Positions 16,558 through 30,001 are shown, counted from the stretch's first letter. The stretch: DNA of 64,000 nt from Amycolatopsis palatopharyngis (GCF_003385185.1 NZ_PQHZ01000009.1:62001-126000), one strand, 5' to 3'. Numbers and translations are program-made. The notes: a model not told the origin generated them from the sequence alone.

Positions 16558-16631
16558 TGGGCCCAGGAGGACTTGAACCTCCGACCTCTTCGTTATCAGC
16601 GAAGCGCTCTAACCGCCTGAGCTATGGGCCC
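16558..16631 (-). tRNA. tRNA-Ile (anticodon GAU)
   Basis: A 74-nt cloverleaf: acceptor GGGCCCA/TGGGCCC, D-arm GCTCAGGCGGTTAGAGC, anticodon stem-loop CTTCGCTGATAACGAAG, T-arm GGAGGTTCAAGTCCTCC and discriminator A. It lies downstream of gyrA-DUF3566, its usual actinobacterial place. Confidence 0.97.
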
Positions 16632-16680
16632 GCAACGCCTGGAAAGATTACAGGATGGCGCAGCACGCTCCGACACCGGG

Positions 16681-17430
16681 TTACTCACGCTCGGACAGCG
16701 TGACCTCCAGGCCGCCGGCCAGGTCGGCCGAGACGTTGTAGATGAAAGCACTGACCGTGGCCAGGGCCGAGATCAGCACGATGTTGATCGCCCCGACCAC
16801 GGCCGCGACACCGAAAACCGGCCCGACACTGATCAGCGGCTCACCGGCCGCCTCGTCGCCATCACCCTGCACGAGCGAGCTGTAGGTGCCGTTCAGCTTG
16901 TCCCACACACCCATGCCGTCGAGCACGGTGTACAGCACACCCACCGCGACGAGCCAGACGAAGAACAACGCGAGTCCGAGCACGAGCGACAGCTTCAGCA
17001 CCGACCACGGGTCGAACCGCTTGATCTGCAAGCTCGCCCGCCGCGGACCACGCCCCGGCCGCCGCAACGCCGTCGGCGTCGCACGGCCGCGTGAGCCCGT
17101 GGTGCCCATTCCGACGCGCTCACGGGTACGGGTCGCCTGGTCCTGCTGGCCCGCTTCCCCACCGCCGAACAGACGATTGGCCGCGGAGCCGCTCACCACC
17201 GTCTGGTCGGCGCCCGCGTTCCCGTACCCGCCGTTGGCCGACTCGTCCGCGGGCAGCTGGCCCGCGGGCAGCTGGCCCGCGGACCACCGCTCGCCGTACT
17301 CGTCGACGGAGGTCTCGCGCTCCTGCCCGGTCGCGGCGGACGAGCTGGCGTTGTCCTGGGCAACGCGCTGCCAGGGCGGGGTGTCCCCGCCGCCGCTTCC
17401 GCGCTGTTCGGAGTTCTCAGGTGGTGTCAC
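16681..17430 (-). CDS. DUF3566 membrane protein
   Basis: A 249-residue protein with a long disordered Gly/Ser/Gln N-terminus (QLPAGQLPA is an internal repeat) and a C-terminal DUF3566 domain. Two membrane helices are evident: VLKLSLVLGLALFFVWLVAV and VVGAINIVLISALATVSAF. The region in between is probably extracellular. GTG 17430 lies 28 bp after the gyrA stop, with TAAGGA upstream, so it is the last gene of the gyrB-gyrA operon. This neighbour is conserved in actinobacteria; its function is unknown, with possible links to envelope or division. Confidence 0.9.
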   Translation of the reverse strand: MTPPENSEQRGSGGGDTPPWQRVAQDNASSSAATGQERETSVDEYGERWSAGQLPAGQLPADESANGGYGNAGADQTVVSGSAANRLFGGGEAGQQDQATRTRERVGMGTTGSRGRATPTALRRPGRGPRRASLQIKRFDPWSVLKLSLVLGLALFFVWLVAVGVLYTVLDGMGVWDKLNGTYSSLVQGDGDEAAGEPLISVGPVFGVAAVVGAINIVLISALATVSAFIYNVSADLAGGLEVTLSERE

Positions 17431-17457
17431 GAAGTGTCATTCCTTACCCAGCGAGCG

Positions 17458-19986
17458 CTACTGCTGCTCCGGCTCTTCCGACTGGTTCGACGGTTCCGAC
17501 GAGGTGTCGTCGCTTACCACGACGTCCGAGGGCTCGTCCGCGTTGCGTGCGACGGCGAGCAAGGTGGTGCCCTCTCCGAGGTTCATCAAGCGCACTCCCT
17601 TCGTCTGCCTGCCGGCCTTGCGGACCTGACCCGCCGCGGTACGAATGACACCGCCGCTGGAGGTGATCGCGTACAGCTCGTCGTCGGCGTCGACGATGAG
17701 CGCACCCACCAGCCTGCCACGTTTCCGGTCGTACTGAATGGTGAGCACGCCCTTGCCGCCGCGACCCTGCACCGGGTAGTCCTCGATCGGTGTGCGCTTG
17801 GCGTACCCGCCGTCGGTGGCGACCAGGAGGAACTTGTCCTCCTTGACCACCCCGATCCCGAGCAGTTCGTCGCCCTCGTTGAACCGCATGCCGAGCACAC
17901 CGGACGTCGCCCGGCCCATCGGCCGCAGCGCCTCGTCCGTGGCGTGGAACCGGATGGACTGTCCCTCCGACGACACCAGCAGCAGGTCGTCCTCCGAGGA
18001 CACCAGCACCGCTCCGACCAGCTCGTCGCCCTCACGGAGGTTGACCGCGATCAGCCCGCCGGACCGGTTGGAGTCGAAGTCACTCAGCCTGGTCTTCTTG
18101 ACCAGGCCCTTCTGCGTGGCCAGCACCAGGTACGGGGCGACCTCGTAGTTCCTGATCTGGATGACACCGGCGATCTGCTCGTCCGGCTGGAAGGCCAGCA
18201 GGTTCGCCACGTGCTGCCCGCGGGCGTTGCGGTTGGCCTCCGGCAGGTCGTATGCCTTTGCCCGGTACACCCGGCCCTTGTTCGTGAAGAACAGGATCCA
18301 GTCGTGTGTGGAGCACACGAAGAAGTGCTGGATGATGTCGTCCTGCTTGAGCGTCGCGCCCTGCACTCCCTTGCCGCCCCGCTTCTGCGAGCGGTACAGG
18401 TCGGTCTTGGTGCGCTTCGCGTAGCCGGTGCGGCTGATGGTGACGACGACGTCCTCGACCGCGATCAGGTCCTCGACAGACACATCGCCGTCGTAGGGGA
18501 TTACCGTCGTACGCCGGTCGTCGCCGTGCTTGTCGACGATCGCGGTCAACTCGTCGCCGATGATCGCGCGCTGTCGCTCCGGCCGGTCGAGAATGTCCTT
18601 GAGATCAGCGATCTCGCGCTCGATCTCGGCGAGTTCGTCAATGATCTTCTGCTGCTCGAGAGCCGCGAGCCTGCGCAGCTGCATGTCCAGGATCGCGGTG
18701 GCCTGGATCTCGTCGACATCGAGCAGCTCGATCAGGCCGGTCCTGGCCTGGTCCACGGTCGGCGACCGGCGGATGAGCGCGATGACCTCGTCCAGCATGT
18801 CGAGCGCCTTGACGAAACCACGCAGAATGTGCGCGCGCTCTTCCTTCTTGCGCAGCCGGTACCGGGTGCGCCGGACGATGACCTCGACCTGGTGCTTGAC
18901 GTAGTGCCGCACCATCTGGTCCAGGCGCAACGTGCGCGGCACACCGTCCACCAGCGCCAGGAAGTTGACGCCGAAGTTGTACTGCAGCTGGGTGTGCTTG
19001 TAGAGGTTGTTCAGCACGACCTTCGCCACCGCGTCGCGCTTCAGCGTGACGACGATGCGCATACCGCGCCTGCTGTTGGATTCGTCCGCGATGTCGGAGA
19101 TGCCGGTGAGCTTTCCGTCCCGCACCAGCGAGGCGATGTTCTCCACCAGGTTGTCCGGGTTCACCTGGTACGGCAGTTCGCTGACGACGAGGATCGCGCG
19201 GCCCTTCGCGTCCTCCTCCATCTCCACGACCGCACGCATACGCACGGAGCCGCGGCCGGTGCGGTAAGCGTCCTCCAGGCCCTGGGTGCCGAGGATCTGG
19301 CCCCTGGTCGGGAAGTCCGGGCCCTTGATCCGTTGCAGCAGCGCGGCGAGCAGCTCGTCGTCGGTGGCTTCCCAGTTCTCCAGTGCCCAGATGACACCGG
19401 AGGACACCTCACGCAGGTTGTGCGGCGGGATATTGGTCGCCATTCCGACCGCGATCCCGGACCCACCGTTGACCAGCAGGTTCGGAATCCGGCTGGGCAG
19501 TACGTCCGGTTCCTGCGTACGACCGTCGTAGTTGTCCGAGAAGTCGACGGTGTCTTCTTCGATGTCGGCCAGCATGTGCATGGCCAGCGGGTCGAGGCGC
19601 GCTTCCGTGTACCTCATGGCGGCCGCTGGATCGTTGCCCGGCGAGCCGAAGTTGCCCTGCCCGTCGATCAGCGGGTACCGCATCGCCCACGGCTGCGCGA
19701 GGCGTACCAGCGCGTCATAGATCGCCGAGTCGCCGTGCGGGTGGTAGTTACCCATCACGTCGCCGACGACGCGAGAGCACTTGTTGTACCCGCGGTCCGG
19801 CCGGAAGTTGTTGTCGAACATCGAGTAGAGCACCCGGCGGTGCACCGGCTTGAGGCCGTCGCGCACGTCCGGCAGCGCCCGGGACACGATCACGCTCATC
19901 GCGTAGTCGATGTAGGAGCGCTGCATCTCCTGCTGGATGTCGACCGGTTCGACGCGGTCGTGATCCGGCGGCAAGGTTTCCGTCAT
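17458..19986 (-). CDS. gyrA: DNA gyrase subunit A
   Basis: An 842-residue A subunit of the type II topoisomerase that introduces negative supercoils. The N-terminal breakage-reunion domain carries the catalytic Tyr ([11 protein letters not shown]). The quinolone region reads [19 protein letters not shown], with the Ser and Asp associated with drug sensitivity intact. The C-terminal beta-pinwheel has repeated blades, including the GyrA-box-like [10 protein letters not shown] and GRGGKGVLT. It lies 53 bp downstream of gyrB and upstream of DUF3566, one transcript. Length is normal for actinobacteria. Confidence 0.98.
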   Translation of the reverse strand: MTETLPPDHDRVEPVDIQQEMQRSYIDYAMSVIVSRALPDVRDGLKPVHRRVLYSMFDNNFRPDRGYNKCSRVVGDVMGNYHPHGDSAIYDALVRLAQPWAMRYPLIDGQGNFGSPGNDPAAAMRYTEARLDPLAMHMLADIEEDTVDFSDNYDGRTQEPDVLPSRIPNLLVNGGSGIAVGMATNIPPHNLREVSSGVIWALENWEATDDELLAALLQRIKGPDFPTRGQILGTQGLEDAYRTGRGSVRMRAVVEMEEDAKGRAILVVSELPYQVNPDNLVENIASLVRDGKLTGISDIADESNSRRGMRIVVTLKRDAVAKVVLNNLYKHTQLQYNFGVNFLALVDGVPRTLRLDQMVRHYVKHQVEVIVRRTRYRLRKKEERAHILRGFVKALDMLDEVIALIRRSPTVDQARTGLIELLDVDEIQATAILDMQLRRLAALEQQKIIDELAEIEREIADLKDILDRPERQRAIIGDELTAIVDKHGDDRRTTVIPYDGDVSVEDLIAVEDVVVTISRTGYAKRTKTDLYRSQKRGGKGVQGATLKQDDIIQHFFVCSTHDWILFFTNKGRVYRAKAYDLPEANRNARGQHVANLLAFQPDEQIAGVIQIRNYEVAPYLVLATQKGLVKKTRLSDFDSNRSGGLIAVNLREGDELVGAVLVSSEDDLLLVSSEGQSIRFHATDEALRPMGRATSGVLGMRFNEGDELLGIGVVKEDKFLLVATDGGYAKRTPIEDYPVQGRGGKGVLTIQYDRKRGRLVGALIVDADDELYAITSSGGVIRTAAGQVRKAGRQTKGVRLMNLGEGTTLLAVARNADEPSDVVVSDDTSSEPSNQSEEPEQQ

Positions 19987-20039
19987 CTCGTCCTTCTCAG
20001 GTGGACAGTCCTATACGGACAGCAGTGGCACGTGCTGGA

Positions 20040-22284
<2,245 letters not shown>

Positions 22285-23061
22285 TCATCCGTACGTGTCG
22301 CGCGGACCGCGACCCGACACATGCCGCGGCCCCTTACGCCAGCTCGGGGCCGCCGGACCCTGGATCCGCATACGTTTGACCACGCCGTTACCGACCACAC
22401 CTGCGATCTTGACCAGCAATTGCCCCTGCAGCAACCGCAACTGCGTCGCCCAGGCCGTCGAGGTGGCCTGCACGGTCAGTTCGCCGTCGCGCAGCGCGAT
22501 CGGCTGGGCGTGTTCGGCGACCTCCTCGCCGACGAGCTGTGTCCATTGCCCGAACACCTGCCCGGTGGCCAGCCGGGTGTTCCAGCCACGTTCGACGGCG
22601 AGGCGCGAAACGATTCTGCCGAAGGGCTGTGGATCACGCTGGTCGGAACCGGCCCCGGACCACCTGCGCCTGCGCGGGTTCTGCCCGCGTCCGTTACCAG
22701 CGCCACCGCCGCGGCCGGCGGGGTTCGGTCGCCGGACACCCGGCTCGTGGCCACGGGTACTGGCCTTCTGCCTGGCCGCCTCGAGGGCCGCCCTGGCAAG
22801 GTCCCGACCGCTGCCCTCGTTCGGCCCAGTGGCGCTTTCACCCTTCGTGTCCGGCAGGGGAAGCTCACCCGGCCGATCCCGCACTGACGGGGGGTCAGAC
22901 TCCCCATTCGGCCGTTTAGTCACTCCGGGCGATAACCCGTTCACAGTGTTATCCACACTATCCACAGGTTTGTCCCCAGATCGGGGCGAATGAACTGTGT
23001 CCCCGGTCACCCGGGGTGTTCTGCCTCGTGGACCTTGCCATTGCTTCCTGCGCTCAGGCAC
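22285..23061 (-). CDS. dciA: DciA/DUF721 family protein
   Basis: A 258-residue protein of the DciA (DUF721) family, which loads the replicative helicase in bacteria that lack DnaC or DnaI. GTG 23061 overlaps the end of recF. The first about 140 residues are disordered and basic ([19 protein letters not shown]). The DUF721 core follows: [57 protein letters not shown]. Location between recF and gyrB is standard for actinobacteria. The 5' coding part contains three DnaA-box-like nonamers (22949-22978), unusual for a coding sequence. Confidence 0.92.
   Translation of the reverse strand: MPERRKQWQGPRGRTPRVTGDTVHSPRSGDKPVDSVDNTVNGLSPGVTKRPNGESDPPSVRDRPGELPLPDTKGESATGPNEGSGRDLARAALEAARQKASTRGHEPGVRRPNPAGRGGGAGNGRGQNPRRRRWSGAGSDQRDPQPFGRIVSRLAVERGWNTRLATGQVFGQWTQLVGEEVAEHAQPIALRDGELTVQATSTAWATQLRLLQGQLLVKIAGVVGNGVVKRMRIQGPAAPSWRKGPRHVSGRGPRDTYG
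22949..22978. promoter_or_regulatory. DnaA-box cluster inside dciA
   Basis: TTATCCACA (22949-22957) is followed without a gap by CTATCCACA (22958-22966) and, 3 nt later, TTGTCCCCA (22970-22978). The first equals the E. coli consensus; the others have one mismatch. The abutting pair copies the arrangement at 26629-26646 in oriC. Confidence 0.65.
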
Positions 23062-24208
23062 GGGTCACCCCACTTTCCGACACCGCGAACCGGACTCCGT
23101 TCAGCTCCGAAGGCACATCCTCGTCCACCGCGGCCGTCACCAACACCTGCTCTGCCCCCGCGGCGACCTCCGCGAGCCGGGACCTGCGCTTGCGGTCGAG
23201 TTCGGCGAACACGTCGTCGAGCAGCAACACCGGCTCACCGGCCTCGGCGCGCAGCAGTTCGTACGAGCCCAGCCGCAGCGCGAGGGCGTACGACCAGGAC
23301 TCGCCGTGGCTGGCGTACCCCTTGGCCGGGGCCTCGCCGAGAATCAGGTCGAGTTCATCCCGGTGCGGGCCGACCAGACTGACCCCGCGCTCCAGTTCCG
23401 CCGTGCGCGACTCACCGAGCGCCTGCAACAGCACCTCGGTCAGCTCCGGCACGCTCGCGGCCGGACCACCCGCGACGCCGTAACCCGCCGGAAGCGCCTC
23501 ACCGAGGCTCGATCGGTAGCCGATCTCAGCCGGCCGTGAGTCCGGCGCCACCCCCGCGTACGCGGCGCTGGTGTGCGGGGCCAGCGCCGCCACCAGGTCG
23601 AGGCGGCCTGCCAGCAGCTGCGCGCCGGCCGCGGCCAGGTGGTTGTCCCAGACGTCGAGGGTGGACAGCGCGTACGGGTCCTCCTTGCCGCCACGTCGTT
23701 TACCCGCGGTCTTCAGCAGTGCGTTGCGCTGCCGGAGCACCTTCTCGTAGTCACTGCGCACACCCGCGTAACGCGGCGCGCGCAACACCAGCAGCTCGTC
23801 CAGGAACCGTCGGCGCTCGCCGGGATCACCGCGCACGAGGGCGAGGTCCTCCGGGGAGAACAGCACGGTGCGCAGAATGCCGAGCACGTCCCGCGGCCTG
23901 CCGACCGCACCCCGGTTCACCCGAGCGCGGTTGGCCTTGCCCGGGGTGATCTCGAGCTCGACGGTCAGCTCACGGCCCTCGTTGACCACGGCGGTGCGCA
24001 CCAGTGCCCGTTCACATCCGTGCCGCACCAGCGGGGTGTCGGTGGCGACCCGGTGCGAACTGAGGGTCGCGGTGTAGGCGATGGCTTCGAGCAGGTTGGT
24101 CTTCCCGCGTCCGTTGGGCCCCACCAGCACGGTCGGGCCAGGTTCGAGCGGCAGGTCGAGCAACTCCCAGGAACGGAAGTCGGTGACCTGCAGATGACGG
24201 AGATACAT
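23054..24208 (-). CDS. recF: Recombination mediator RecF
   Basis: A 384-residue ABC/SMC-like ATPase that helps load RecA at gaps and stalled forks. The start [14 protein letters not shown] is typical. Walker A is [14 protein letters not shown], the signature region is [19 protein letters not shown], and Walker B is [13 protein letters not shown]. It follows gnd by 22 bp and overlaps dciA by 8 bp, so it is translationally coupled to it. Part of the dnaN-gnd-recF-dciA operon. Confidence 0.97.
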   Translation of the reverse strand: MYLRHLQVTDFRSWELLDLPLEPGPTVLVGPNGRGKTNLLEAIAYTATLSSHRVATDTPLVRHGCERALVRTAVVNEGRELTVELEITPGKANRARVNRGAVGRPRDVLGILRTVLFSPEDLALVRGDPGERRRFLDELLVLRAPRYAGVRSDYEKVLRQRNALLKTAGKRRGGKEDPYALSTLDVWDNHLAAAGAQLLAGRLDLVAALAPHTSAAYAGVAPDSRPAEIGYRSSLGEALPAGYGVAGGPAASVPELTEVLLQALGESRTAELERGVSLVGPHRDELDLILGEAPAKGYASHGESWSYALALRLGSYELLRAEAGEPVLLLDDVFAELDRKRRSRLAEVAAGAEQVLVTAAVDEDVPSELNGVRFAVSESGVTRA

Positions 24209-24230
24209 GGCGGTGCCTGCGACGCGCCGG

Positions 24231-25121
24231 CTACTCCCCGGCCTTCTTCACGGAGTGCCCACCGAACTGGTGTCGCAGCGCCGCGACGGCCCGCATGGCC
24301 GAGGACTGCTCCTGGCGGGAGGCGAACCGGGCGAACAGTGCCGCGGAGATGACCGGTGCGGGCACCGCGTTGTTGATCGCTTCTTCCAGCGTCCAGCGGC
24401 CCTCGCCGGAATCCTCGACGTAACCCTCGAGGTCGTCCAGCTCCGGGTCCTCGTCCAACGCGTGGACCAACAGCTCCAGCAGCCAGGAACGCACGACGGT
24501 GCCGCGCTGCCAGCCCTTGATCACCTCGGGCACGTTGTCCACGATGTTCGACGCCTCGAGCAGTTCGAAGCCCTCGGCGTAGGCCTGCATCAGGCCGTAC
24601 TCGATGCCGTTGTGCACCATCTTCGCGTAGTGGCCCGCCCCGACCGAGCCCGCGTGCGAGAAGCCCTCTTCCCGTGAGCCCTCCGGTCGCAGCGCGTCGA
24701 AGATCGGCATCGCCTTGGCGATATCCGCGTCGGATCCACCTGCCATCAGGCCGTAGCCGTTGTCCTTGCCCCATACCCCGCCGGAGACGCCGACGTCGAG
24801 GTAGCCGATTCCCTTACTGGCCAACAACTCGGCGTTGATCTTGTCGTCGGTGAACCGGGAGTTGCCGCCGTCGATGAGCAGATCGCCCTCGCTGAGGAGG
24901 TTGCTGAACTCGGCAACCGTCTCCCGGGTCGGCGCACCGGAGGGCACCATGACCCAAACGATTCGCGGAGCGTCCAAAGCGGACACGAGCTCCTCGAGCG
25001 ACCCGGTGTCACTCACATCGGGATTGCGGTCGTAGCCGACGACCTCGTGCCCGGCGGCGCGCAGCCGCTCGCGCATGTTGAACCCCATCTTGCCGAGGCC
25101 GACGAGTCCGAGCTGAACCAT
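24231..25121 (-). CDS. gnd: 6-phosphogluconate dehydrogenase, decarboxylating (short type)
   Basis: A 296-residue enzyme oxidising 6-phosphogluconate to ribulose 5-phosphate and CO2 in the pentose phosphate pathway. The Rossmann motif is [13 protein letters not shown]; substrate residues are in [20 protein letters not shown] and [18 protein letters not shown], with the catalytic Lys and Asn. It is the short Gnd type, lacking the long C-terminal domain of E. coli Gnd. Its place between dnaN and recF is an actinobacterial feature. ATG 25121 lies 57 bp after dnaN. Confidence 0.95.
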   Translation of the reverse strand: MVQLGLVGLGKMGFNMRERLRAAGHEVVGYDRNPDVSDTGSLEELVSALDAPRIVWVMVPSGAPTRETVAEFSNLLSEGDLLIDGGNSRFTDDKINAELLASKGIGYLDVGVSGGVWGKDNGYGLMAGGSDADIAKAMPIFDALRPEGSREEGFSHAGSVGAGHYAKMVHNGIEYGLMQAYAEGFELLEASNIVDNVPEVIKGWQRGTVVRSWLLELLVHALDEDPELDDLEGYVEDSGEGRWTLEEAINNAVPAPVISAALFARFASRQEQSSAMRAVAALRHQFGGHSVKKAGE

Positions 25122-25177
25122 GAAGATCCCCTCTGTTGGCGAAGGTGCTTTCCGAAGCGCTCGAAGATCCCCGGTAC

Positions 25178-26320
25178 TCAGCCGGGCAAGCGAACAGGCA
25201 TCAGCAGGTACAGGTAGCCGGGAACCACCTGTCCCTGCTCATCCGCCGGCTTGATCAACGCGGGGCGGTTCGGAGTCGTGAATGTCAGTTCCGCACGATC
25301 GGTGTGCAGCGCGCCGAGTCCGTCGACGAGGTAGCCGGGGTTGAAGGCAATGGTGACCGGCTCACCCTCGTACTCGACCGGCAACTCTTCTTCGGCACTG
25401 CCTTCGTCGTCGCCGCCCGCGGAAAGCCGCAGCGACCCTTCGGCGAACTCCAGCCTCACCTGGGTGCCACGTTCGGCGACCAGCGAAACCCGCTTGATCG
25501 ACTCCGCGAGCGCGGACACCTCGAGCACCGCCCTCGACGTGTGCTGCGCGGGCAACAACTGGCGGTATGGCGGGAATTCCGCGTCGAGCAGGCGGGTGGT
25601 CGCGTACCGGCCGGAGCCGGAAAGCCCGAGCAAACCTTCGCCGCTGGCGAGCGCGATCTGCACGGTGGCACCGCTCGCGCCGAGCGATTTGGCTGCCTCG
25701 GCGAGCGTCCTGGCTGGCACCAGCACCGCGGCGTCGGCCAGCCCTTCGGCAGGCTGCCAGTTGACCTCGCGCATGGCGAGCCGGAACCGGTCGGTCGCGA
25801 CGAGGGTGAGGGTGTCCCCCGCGATCTCCACGCGCATACCGGTCAGCATCGGCAGGGTGTCGTCCTTGCCCGCCGCGACGGCGACCTGGGTGACGGCCTG
25901 GCCGAACGCCTCGCCGGCGAGTTCGCCGGCCAGTGCGGGCTGAGCTGGCAGTTGGGGATAGTCCTCGACCGGCATGGTCGGCAGGCTGAAGCGGGCGCTG
26001 CCGCAGGTGATGGAAGCGCGGGCGCCGTCGACCGAGATCTCGACCGGCTGAGCCGGCAGCGCCTTGGTGATGTCGGCGAGCAGCCTGCCCGAGACGAGAG
26101 TTCGGCCACCGTCCGCGATCGTGGCTGGAACGCCGACGGTGGCGGAGACCTCGTAGTCGAAGCCCGACACGGTCAGTGCATCGCCACCTGCGGAATCCGG
26201 ATCTGAACCGGCATCGAGCAGAACCCCGCCCAGGACGGGCACGGGTGGTCGGGACGGCAGGCTGCGTGCCACCCAGGCCACGGCGTCGGCAAGCCCGTCC
26301 CGCTCGACGCGGATCTTCAT
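25178..26320 (-). CDS. dnaN: DNA polymerase III beta sliding clamp
   Basis: A 380-residue ring-clamp subunit giving processivity to the replicase. ATG 26320 follows AAAGGA; upstream codons in the frame are not clamp-like and cross into oriC. Three repeated domains: residues about 1-120 ([20 protein letters not shown]), 125-250 ([38 protein letters not shown]) and 255-380 ([14 protein letters not shown], ending [12 protein letters not shown]). The C-terminal MPVRL forms the partner-binding pocket. First gene of the operon leading to gnd and recF, immediately beside oriC. Confidence 0.97.
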   Translation of the reverse strand: MKIRVERDGLADAVAWVARSLPSRPPVPVLGGVLLDAGSDPDSAGGDALTVSGFDYEVSATVGVPATIADGGRTLVSGRLLADITKALPAQPVEISVDGARASITCGSARFSLPTMPVEDYPQLPAQPALAGELAGEAFGQAVTQVAVAAGKDDTLPMLTGMRVEIAGDTLTLVATDRFRLAMREVNWQPAEGLADAAVLVPARTLAEAAKSLGASGATVQIALASGEGLLGLSGSGRYATTRLLDAEFPPYRQLLPAQHTSRAVLEVSALAESIKRVSLVAERGTQVRLEFAEGSLRLSAGGDDEGSAEEELPVEYEGEPVTIAFNPGYLVDGLGALHTDRAELTFTTPNRPALIKPADEQGQVVPGYLYLLMPVRLPG

Positions 26321-26520
26321 GCGCCCATCCTTTCGACAGCCGAGCCGGTTCGGCTCGAAAGATCGACCTACACCGCCGAGGTCGCCCCGATGGCGGGGAC
26401 AGCCGGTGAGCATCCGAGCGTTGCAGCCCGGCTTGCGACGGCACCGACGCCTGGCGGCCCTGGTGTGGACTTCCACGGTAGAGCGTGACGGCGGTGGCCG
26501 TCATCTGACCCCGGCCTGAA

Positions 26521-26877
26521 CTTTGTCGACACATCGACACGGATCGCGACCTGTCCCCAACTTCGTTCGCCGCTTGTTTTTCTTTAGTTCTTCTAGAGAG
26601 AAGCTTTTTCAGTGACAGTAATAAGGGCTGTGGATTGTGTGGATAGCCGCTTCCCGCCCTGCTCTGTAGGCGCGGCGGCCTGTGGACACAGGGGGTGGTC
26701 ATCCGGTGGACAGTTTCGGCCTTCGGTGGAGAACTTCGGGCCGGCCCCAAACCGTCCACACTGATCCACAGTTGTCCACACAGCCATCCCCAACTGTGGG
26801 TCGAGCTGTACCCAGGCAGTGCACCGGTCTACCCACACCACGAACCGCCCTAGCGGGTGACGGGAAGGGCATCCACA
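26521..26877. promoter_or_regulatory. oriC: Chromosomal replication origin (oriC) with DnaA boxes
   Basis: The dnaN-dnaA gap contains DnaA-box-like nonamers on both strands: 26629-26637 and 26638-26646 (abutting), 26681-26689, 26705-26713, 26752-26760, 26762-26770, 26772-26780 (TTGTCCACA, perfect) and 26869-26877. An A+T-rich stretch at 26568-26628 is the candidate unwinding element. The position between dnaA and dnaN agrees with known actinobacterial origins. Box limits are by eye. Confidence 0.9.
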
Positions 26878-26880
26878 GGC

Positions 26881-27198
26881 TCCGTTGTGTCCTGGATCTC
26901 CTTCCGCCGCGGGGAAATCCGTTGGCATACCGGCAAAAGCGGGCTCATGTTCCGTGCTCTTTGGTCGCTCGCCACGCCGTCGCCTCGCCGTCGCCGCCGC
27001 CGCGAGCGCCGCGCAGCCGACCCCGATCCCTTGCCGCGCGCCGAGGAACTCGTGCCGCAGCACGGCGGACAGCACGGCTATGCGCGCCCCGGTAGGGAGC
27101 ACCACCGGATTCAGGATTATTGCGCCGTTTTCCGCCACACCCATAGGAAGGGCCAGCACCGGCCGCCCACGGAGTGGGGGCGAGTGCGTGTGGTCCCA
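26881..27198. other. Noncoding region between oriC and the LysR remnant
   Basis: About 320 bp of very G+C-rich sequence with no supported gene. A minus-strand open frame contains a hydrophobic stretch that could be a decayed transporter, but I cannot support it. Confidence 0.35.
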
Positions 27199-27410
27199 AT
27201 GGATCCGCGCCGCTTGCGGGATCCGCGGGGGCTGGCCGAGCGAGGAACGGCTACGGCTCCCGCGGAGGCGTCGCACCTGACACCGTCGGCGGTCTCGCAG
27301 CAACTACGTCAGTTTTCCCGTGAATCCGGGGCCGGCTTGCCATGACCGGACCGCAGACGGGTGCAACTGAGTCCGGCCGCGCGAATTCTGTTGGCGGGAC
27401 ACCGATCGCC
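27199..27410 (+). pseudogene. LysR-type regulator remnant
   Basis: ATG 27199 opens a frame whose first residues fit a LysR HTH: MDPRRLR, LAERGTATAPAEASHLTPSA, VSQQLRQFSRESGAGLP. An in-frame TGA at 27343-27345 breaks it; beyond it PDRRRVQLSPAARILLAG continues the family pattern. Nothing of the effector domain survives before dnaA begins at 27443. A dead fragment, convergent with dnaA. Confidence 0.75.
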
Positions 27411-27442
27411 GCGCGGCACGCTCTGCCGGCCGCGGCACGCGA

Positions 27443-29254
27443 CTACTGTCGTGCCCGCTGCTTGATCCGTGAGGTCAACTCCTGGACCTGGTCGTAGATC
27501 CGGCGCCGCTCCGCCATCTCTTTGCGGATCTTCTTGTCCGCATGCATGACCGTTGTGTGGTCGCGGCCGCCGAACGTCTGACCGATACGCGGTAGCGACA
27601 TATCCGTCAGCTCCCGGCAGAGATACATCGCGATCTGCCGCGCGGTGGCGAGCGCCTTGGTCTTGCCCGGCCCGCACAGGTCGTCCAGCGTCACGTCGAA
27701 GAACTCCGCGGTCACGCCCATGATTGTCGGAGCGCTGATTTCCGGCGCCTGCGAATCCGGGATCAGGTCGCGCAGCACGATCTCGGCGAGCCCGACATCC
27801 ACCGGCTGCTGGTTCAGCGAGGCGAACGCGGTGACCCGGATGAGCGCGCCCTCGAGCTCGCGGATGTTGGCCTCGATCCGCGCTGCGATGAACTCCAGCA
27901 CGTCCCCGGGAACCGCGAGCCGATCCTGGGCGGCCTTCTTCCGCAGGATCGCGATGCGGGTCTCGAGTTCCGGCGGCTGGATGTCGGTGATCAGCCCCCA
28001 CTCGAACCGGGTGCGCAGCCGGTCTTCCAGGGTCTCCAGCCGTTTGGGCGGCCGGTCCGAGGAGACGACGATCTGCTTGTTCGCGTTGTGCAGCGTGTTG
28101 AAGGTGTGGAAGAACTCCTCCTGGGTGCCTTCCTTGCCTTCCAGGAACTGGATGTCGTCGACCAGCAGGATGTCGATATCTCGATATCGGCGCTGGAACG
28201 CCACCTTGCGGTCGTCACGCAGGGAGTTGATGAAGTCGTTGGTGAACTCTTCGGTCGAGACGTAACGCACTCGCATGCCGGGGAAGAGACGCTGGGCGTA
28301 GTGCCCGACGGCATGCAGCAGGTGTGTCTTGCCGAGTCCGGACTCGCCCCAGATGAACAGCGGGTTGTACGCGCGGGACGGGGCTTCCGCCACCGCGACC
28401 GCCGCCGCGTGCGCGAACCGGTTCGATGCGCCGATCACAAAGGTGTCGAAGGTGTACTTCTCGTTGAGCCGGGTCTTCGACGTCTGCGGCTGGGCAGGTG
28501 CGGTGTAGGGCTGGCCCGCGTGGGGCCTGCCGGAGAAGGTCGGCCAGATTTCGTGTACGGCGGCGAGGGCCTCGCCCTCTTCGTCGACTTCTTCCTCGCC
28601 ACCGTCGATCGGATCGGTGCCCATTCGGCGCGGGGCGGCGTGCTGGTTCGACGGCGGACCCGACAGCTCCGGTTTCTCGGTCCTGCTGCCGTGTCTGGCG
28701 GAAGGTACGCGGCCACCGTCGGCCGACGGCATCGGCGGAGGTGACTGCGAGTTGGCTTGCTGCGGATTCGCCGGCGGCCGAGGGCCTTGGTGCGCCTGCG
28801 ATCCCTGCTGGTTCGGATGCACGGGACGACCCGAGTGGCCCGGCTGCCCGGGTCCGGGGTGCCCGGGGTGGCGTTGCTCCGCTGGCGGTGGCTGCGGGCG
28901 AGAGTTGTTTCCGTTGTCCACCCGACTGGGGGACGCGGAGTAGCGGTTGACCGCGGCTGGATTGGGTGCGCCGAGCGAGTGGGTCGCGGCATCCGAGGTG
29001 TCCACCTTCACGGCCAGCGATACGTCCCGGCCCAGCCTGCGCGACAGGGCCTCGGTGATCGGGTCCCGGAGGGCGCGCTCGATCGCCTCCTTGGCGAAGT
29101 CGCTGGGGGCCGCCAGCAGTGCGGTGCCGTCGAGCAGCCCGATTGGCCTGGTCACCCGCATCCACGCACGCTGTTGCGGCGACAGAGTGCCGTCGGAGAG
29201 CTCCCTGACGACCTGCTCCCAGACGACCCCAAGATTGACCTGGTGCTCGGACAC
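27443..29254 (-). CDS. dnaA: Chromosomal replication initiator DnaA
   Basis: A 603-residue AAA+ initiator that binds DnaA boxes and melts oriC. GTG 29254 follows GGGGAGGGGAG. Domain I (residues about 1-90) begins [20 protein letters not shown]. Domain II is unusually long, about 90-250, disordered and rich in Pro, Gln and Gly, as in actinobacteria. Domain III has Walker [10 protein letters not shown] (about 303-311), Walker [14 protein letters not shown] and [17 protein letters not shown]. Domain IV ends with the DNA-binding [16 protein letters not shown]. Two DnaA boxes upstream (29361-29381) suggest autoregulation. Confidence 0.98.
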   Translation of the reverse strand: MSEHQVNLGVVWEQVVRELSDGTLSPQQRAWMRVTRPIGLLDGTALLAAPSDFAKEAIERALRDPITEALSRRLGRDVSLAVKVDTSDAATHSLGAPNPAAVNRYSASPSRVDNGNNSRPQPPPAEQRHPGHPGPGQPGHSGRPVHPNQQGSQAHQGPRPPANPQQANSQSPPPMPSADGGRVPSARHGSRTEKPELSGPPSNQHAAPRRMGTDPIDGGEEEVDEEGEALAAVHEIWPTFSGRPHAGQPYTAPAQPQTSKTRLNEKYTFDTFVIGASNRFAHAAAVAVAEAPSRAYNPLFIWGESGLGKTHLLHAVGHYAQRLFPGMRVRYVSTEEFTNDFINSLRDDRKVAFQRRYRDIDILLVDDIQFLEGKEGTQEEFFHTFNTLHNANKQIVVSSDRPPKRLETLEDRLRTRFEWGLITDIQPPELETRIAILRKKAAQDRLAVPGDVLEFIAARIEANIRELEGALIRVTAFASLNQQPVDVGLAEIVLRDLIPDSQAPEISAPTIMGVTAEFFDVTLDDLCGPGKTKALATARQIAMYLCRELTDMSLPRIGQTFGGRDHTTVMHADKKIRKEMAERRRIYDQVQELTSRIKQRARQ

Positions 29255-29839
29255 CTGTGTTGCTCCCCTCCCCTCGAACACTCTCGCGCGACCACTCTGC
29301 GGATACGCTGACCACACGATCGAGCGTCATAGCAGTTGGCCATGGTCACCCGCACAGCAGGTATCCACATAGTTGTCCACAGCTGTGCACTAATGCACGG
29401 CGCCCGCGCTTCGGCACCGTCACTCGACCTGAGGTCAAGTACGCCAGACGGAGTCTCCCACCTTCCGACGGCGGTGCAGGCACCTCCCGGGCGACCTGAG
29501 AAGGGGCACGCTAACAAGCTGCGCGCCCTGCCACAAGACGCCCGCGGGTGCAAGGGTTCCACGGTATACGGCGTGTTGCCAGTTGGTGCTGCAGCGTGGT
29601 CCTCGATCATGAACGTAGCTGGTTGCCCTCTGCGACCGAGGGGGCGGTTTCGGGGTCACCGAACCGGGTGCGTACCCTCGTAAGGTCTGCCGCCGACAGC
29701 GGGCCGTTTTCGCGTGCCCGTGTCAGCGAGCCCGACAAGTTCGGACCGTATTGTTGGTAGGAGACACCACAGACAGACGTGCTGTCCGCACGACACGCCC
29801 GTCAGCGGGTGCCGAAGTCGAGACCAGGAGAACTTAGCC
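29255..29839. promoter_or_regulatory. dnaA-rpmH divergent promoter region with DnaA boxes
   Basis: A 585-bp gap between divergent dnaA and rpmH. GTATCCACA (29361-29369) and a perfect TTGTCCACA (29373-29381) lie about 110 bp upstream of dnaA, consistent with autoregulation. The rest shows no gene. The rpmH promoter should lie near 29730-29800. I cannot assign -35/-10 elements with confidence. Confidence 0.7.
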
Positions 29840-29983
29840 GTGAGCAAGGGCAAGCGCACCTTCCAGCCGAACAACCGCCGCCGCGCGCGTACCCACGGGT
29901 TCCGGCTGCGCATGCGGACTCGCGCCGGCCGCGCCATCGTGGCCGCTCGTCGCCGCAGGGGCCGCGAGCGGCTCTCCGCCTGA
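29840..29983 (+). CDS. rpmH: Ribosomal protein bL34
   Basis: A 47-residue, strongly basic large-subunit protein: [20 protein letters not shown], then [23 protein letters not shown] 29840 follows AGGAG. First gene of the rpmH-rnpA-yidD-yidC-jag cluster. Confidence 0.98.
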   Translation: MSKGKRTFQPNNRRRARTHGFRLRMRTRAGRAIVAARRRRGRERLSA

Positions 29984-30001
29984 TACGCCCGGCGGGACGA
30001 C

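Noticed and set aside
26593..27303. Minus-strand open frame beside oriC as a transporter remnant
   Set aside because: One hydrophobic stretch loosely resembles an EamA-type helix, but it crosses the DnaA boxes and shows no convincing motif.
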